Assembly: GCF_030272615.1 (NCBI RefSeq)
Contig: NC_081409.1
Location: 476,504,573-476,568,572 of the forward strand
Direction of reading: 5' to 3'
DNA from: Cryptomeria japonica
Lineage: Eukaryota > Streptophyta > Pinopsida > Cupressales > Cupressaceae
Length of the DNA stretch: 64,000 nt
Shown here: piece by piece, positions 61,241-64,000 of the stretch
How positions within the stretch are numbered: position 1 is the stretch's first letter
How the letters are laid out: the number at the start of each line of letters is the position of its first letter
Translations under genes and position numbers: made by a program
Notes under the pieces: generated by a model
The model's database searches: none
Seen by the model: only the letters and a program-made list of their open reading frames with translations
What the model was told of the DNA's origin: nothing

Positions 61241-61949
61241 AAAAAAAAATTGAAAAACTCGATGTTTCAACAACTCCTACTCTTATGAATAATATTTTTT
61301 TTGAAATTTAAAAATACCCTTTTATAGATCTAAAAGTGAATTTTCAAAAATATATATCTTTTAATATTTTAATTAGTTTTTATATTTTATATTTTATTTT
61401 AGGGAAAGTAGGTCATCAACACTAAAATATAAGGTTGATTATCTTGTAAAGGTAAAATACTAAAATTTATTTTAAAAATTTGATAAAAAAATGATGCACT
61501 AGAGAAATGAGTCTATGTCAAGATGATATAATTATTTTCTATGCCAAATAGATAGAGTTATATTTCAGTACACACATCCTTTCAAATTTATTGAAAAATA
61601 TATACATAAAAAATAGCTAAAAATATATTTTTGCACCAAAGTTTCAAGTTATCAACATACACAAAAAATTGAACAAAAATAGGTAAAATTTACTATATAA
61701 ATTGTGATGCCTCATGTAACTTCAATTTCAACCTTTTATCAACAACTAAATTATAGTGTTTACTTTATAAGAAAGTATATTCAAATAAATTTTAATTTTA
61801 ATTTTAACTTACAAACATAAAATACACAAAAAAATATACATTTTTTTATTTTACATCATTTCAAAATTCAAAACATATATTTCACTTTATATTGATTCAA
61901 CTTAGAATGTTGAATCAACATTGGCCATTTACTTCATAAAATTATGACA
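61241..61949. other. AT-rich intron-like segment of PMD gene
   Basis: Very AT-rich with T/A runs and no coding signal. With 53546-53818 it would form one intron into which the copia element jumped. Splice sites are not certain. Confidence 0.4.
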
Positions 61950-62977
61950 CAACTTTGTGCTTTCACCCATATACCTAGACCCATATCACAAACTGAATAA
62001 GGGGGTGCATAAAACTCTGCTCTGGTTGTCTCAAAATCCAAAGGAGGACCCCAATCTTCTTTGTCCTTGTGTGTTCGGACATACATGGCAAAACCCTGAG
62101 GCATACCTTGGGTCCGCCCATACTACCTCCACACACGAGTCAAGATAAACCTCTCAATAATATAGGGTGTCCAACCAATCAAATATATAGCTCGACAAAG
62201 TCATGGTACCTCTACAACATCCTCCTACCAGACCTTGCAATCAATATAGGGTCTCCATGTCACACTGACCAGATCATCTAAGGCTCATCTCCAATACTCT
62301 AGTTTCCCTAACATCGGTTAAGAAACTGCATAGTTCTATGCATGAATATAAGCTTGTCTTTGTGCTCATACTCAAACTACAACTGGCTGTGTCACCGCTA
62401 TGTGCTCTCATGCCCATATATGTAATAAGGTGACTCCCACTAATAAATTAGCAGCCATGTCATATACCACCTTATACAAATTATGATAAAGGTAGGCCAA
62501 TGTACAGATCCCTCAAGCATACCGAGTACCACATGTCACCATGCTCTCCATAATATGGCTCCACCCCACAACAAATCCATGAGATCTCCTATTCGAACAT
62601 AGGAAACCTCCTACCAAACCAGCCAAGATAGAGGGCAAAGGCTAGTAGAACTCCACCATATACTCCCAAAGGATATCCAGCCCCTCAATCTCCTCATCTC
62701 CAAAGATCCTATGCAAGGCATCTATCCCCCCCATCTCATGATGATCGTATTGAACCAACTCTCTAATCAAGGAGATGCTAAGAATCTTGTATACATCCTC
62801 AAGTGTCACCATCATCTCTTCAATGGGCAAGTGGAATGTGTTGTGGTTGCTATACCACCTCTTAGCCAAAACCATCAGCAATCCTCTATTCATCCTATAC
62901 TCAGGCATGAATAAAATGTGTGATAGTACGCAAGAGTCAATAATGGCTCTATATGCATCAATGAGATCTCCTCTCAT
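61950..62977 (-). pseudogene. Plant mobile domain (PMD) protein, first exon
   Basis: Leftward from ATG 62977 (MRGDLIDAYRAIIDSCVLSH) an open stretch of 111 residues carries the PMD signature NRGLLMVLAKRWYSNHNTFH, LPIEEMMVTLEDVYKIL and LIRELVQYD (PF10536-like). After a stop at 62642 the homology continues in changed frames to about 61950: a WAWEHIAVTQP-like part near 62400, LEYWR near 62300, ELYI*LVGHP near 62190 and a final GG-PKVCLRVLPC part near 62080. PMD proteins occur both as host silencing factors (MAIN family) and inside transposons. The decay and position suggest the transposon-borne form, antisense to gypsy pol. Confidence 0.75.
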
Positions 62978-63249
62978 CGAATCAATTGATCACATCAATC
63001 AATTATCTTGTCAACTCACTTGAGATCTTATTCAATCTCTTCGAGCACCTATCAGTGATGCTCATCAATCATGACATCATGCAAGCAATCAAAATCTATC
63101 AAATCATCAATCCTTGAGTTTATATCATTGACTCTTATCAATCATGAGGTCAATGAAATTCAATCTATCATTTGATCAAGCAAAAACATCAAAGCAATTA
63201 AGAAATTGACATTTTCATCAATCAAAATTTGCAAAAACAAAAAAACAAC

Positions 63250-63560
63250 TCTTTGTTTAAAATGCACCACAACAGTCTTTATATGCACTAAGACAAAATT
63301 TAAAAGCACAACATTATTTATCAAATGTGCTACTTAAATCATCAAAAGCGCTACAATCTAATCATATGCGCTAAAATCTAACCCATATCTAAAACATGAA
63401 AACCCTAAATCAAATGTGCTATAGTAAAAATCAAAAGCACTAAAACGCTCATAAAAAAATGCTACGATAAAAATCAAATGCACAACAAAAATGATCAAAA
63501 GTGCTACAAAAATTCAAATGCACTAAAAGAAGTAAAAAATCTAAAAACTCGCAAAAAAAA
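63250..63560 (-). repeat. Degenerate AGTGCATTTGAT-type repeats in PMD leader
   Basis: Read leftward, units such as TAGTGCATTTGAATTTTTG, TAGCACTTTTGATCATTTT, TAGTGCTTTTGATTTTTAC and TAGCGCTTTTGATGATTTA recur about ten times at 20-30 bp spacing. The core matches the repeats in the gypsy leader (32675-32845) but runs on the other strand. Confidence 0.65.
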
Positions 63561-63786
63561 TTCAAAATCGAAAAAATCGCTCAAAAATATAAAAAAATTC
63601 AATCACAAGAGGTTAAAAATTGAATTACTAGAGGTCCATATGCTTTTGGCTGCTGAAATCAACGAACCCTCTTGAATCAATGAGTGTGGTAAGGTGGCAC
63701 CATTTTCTCCAAGCTCTTCTTCTCTCAAAATACTCTATTCACTATAGACCAAATGTGCAAATGAGGTGGAGAGTTGACCCCAAGGG

Positions 63787-63794
63787 CTTATATA
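63787..63794 (-). promoter_or_regulatory. TATA box of the leftward PMD transcript
   Basis: Read leftward TATATAAG within AGGTATATAAGCCCTTGGGG, followed by a leader with CTCCACCTCATTTGCAC. It lies about 810 bases before the PMD start codon with no other gene between. Confidence 0.6.
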
Positions 63795-64000
63795 CCTAGT
63801 AGAGATGTAAGAGGGGTGTGAAACAATGAGGAATGTGTGGGGCATGCATGTGTGGTGTTCTCACATGAATTTTCACATAATCGCATTATTATATTGGGAG
63901 ATCAAATTTCAAATTTTCAAAAAAAAAAAATGAAAAATGAAAAAAATTTTAAAATTCAAAAAATCGTAAAAATAAAAAAATTTCTCAATTGATCTCCTGA
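63795..64000. other. Upstream region, nothing called
   Basis: Contains CATGCATG words and A/T runs (63905-63995). It may be upstream promoter or the start of the expected gypsy 3' LTR; it does not resemble the 5' LTR proposed at 31537. Confidence 0.35.

Larger units (their letters stand above)
31537..64000 (+). mobile_element. Tat-type Ty3/gypsy element with nested insertions, 3' end off window
   Basis: In order: 5' LTR (about 31537-32572), PBS-like site, leader, RT, RNase H and integrase remnants (34308-37460), an ATC/CAT-rich spacer, then a leftward PMD gene (52760-62977) with promoter near 63790. The spacer is cut by hAT copy B (38930-52384) and the PMD gene by a copia element (53819-61235). 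Without these the visible part is about 11.6 kb, a reasonable size for Tat elements. Tat-lineage elements are known to carry extra antisense reading frames between pol and the 3' LTR, which supports treating the PMD gene as part of it. The 3' LTR is not in the window, so this unity is inference. Confidence 0.5.

Overview
The window is transposon-dominated plant nuclear DNA. It is AT-rich, holds no host gene that I can recognise, and almost every reading frame is broken by stops or frameshifts. Plant origin rests on a Ty3/gypsy element of the Tat type, a Ty1/copia element primed by initiator tRNA-Met, a plant mobile domain (PMD) gene and TATATAAG/TATAAATA promoters. The density of old, nested elements fits a large, slowly purged genome such as a gymnosperm, but the taxon is inference. 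I saw no rRNA, tRNA gene or CRISPR array.

The most interesting content is a giant DNA transposon present twice in the same orientation: copy A (about 2007-15905) and copy B (about 38930-52384). Both copies have the same plan. A left end rich in TTCGCC-like motifs is followed by a TATA promoter and a leader intron. Next comes a rightward hAT-superfamily transposase, then a leftward gene of about 4.1 kb encoding a very large protein with a G-patch and long coiled coils. A tandem-repeat spacer follows, then two small genes (here P1 and P2, about 150-200 aa, perhaps distant paralogues), and a right end again rich in TCGCC/TTCACC motifs. P1 points right in copy A and left in copy B. I find no obvious terminal inverted repeat or target duplication, so exact ends are uncertain.

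Region by region: 1-1895 is a leftward retroelement gag-like pseudogene, apparently cut from its PBS-like leader (15906-16045) by copy A. Positions 16073-16776 are a foldback/MITE-like element with arms of about 150 bp. From 16.8 to 31.5 kb there is mostly featureless DNA with a copia-type 3' end and LTR (20.3-21.4 kb), several small tandem repeats, and a GC-rich island (26.8-27.3 kb) between TA microsatellites. At 31.5 kb a Tat-type gypsy element begins with LTR, PBS-like site, leader, and RT, RNase H and integrase remnants up to 37.46 kb. Its post-pol spacer is interrupted by copy B. The spacer resumes at 52385 and leads into a leftward PMD gene: second exon 52760-53545, first exon 61950-62977, promoter near 63790. 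This gene is interrupted by a copia element (53819-61235) with both LTRs, PBS, PPT and a perfect TACCC target duplication. My reading is one old gypsy element with an antisense PMD gene, into which the giant hAT and the copia element inserted separately. Its 3' LTR would lie beyond the right edge.
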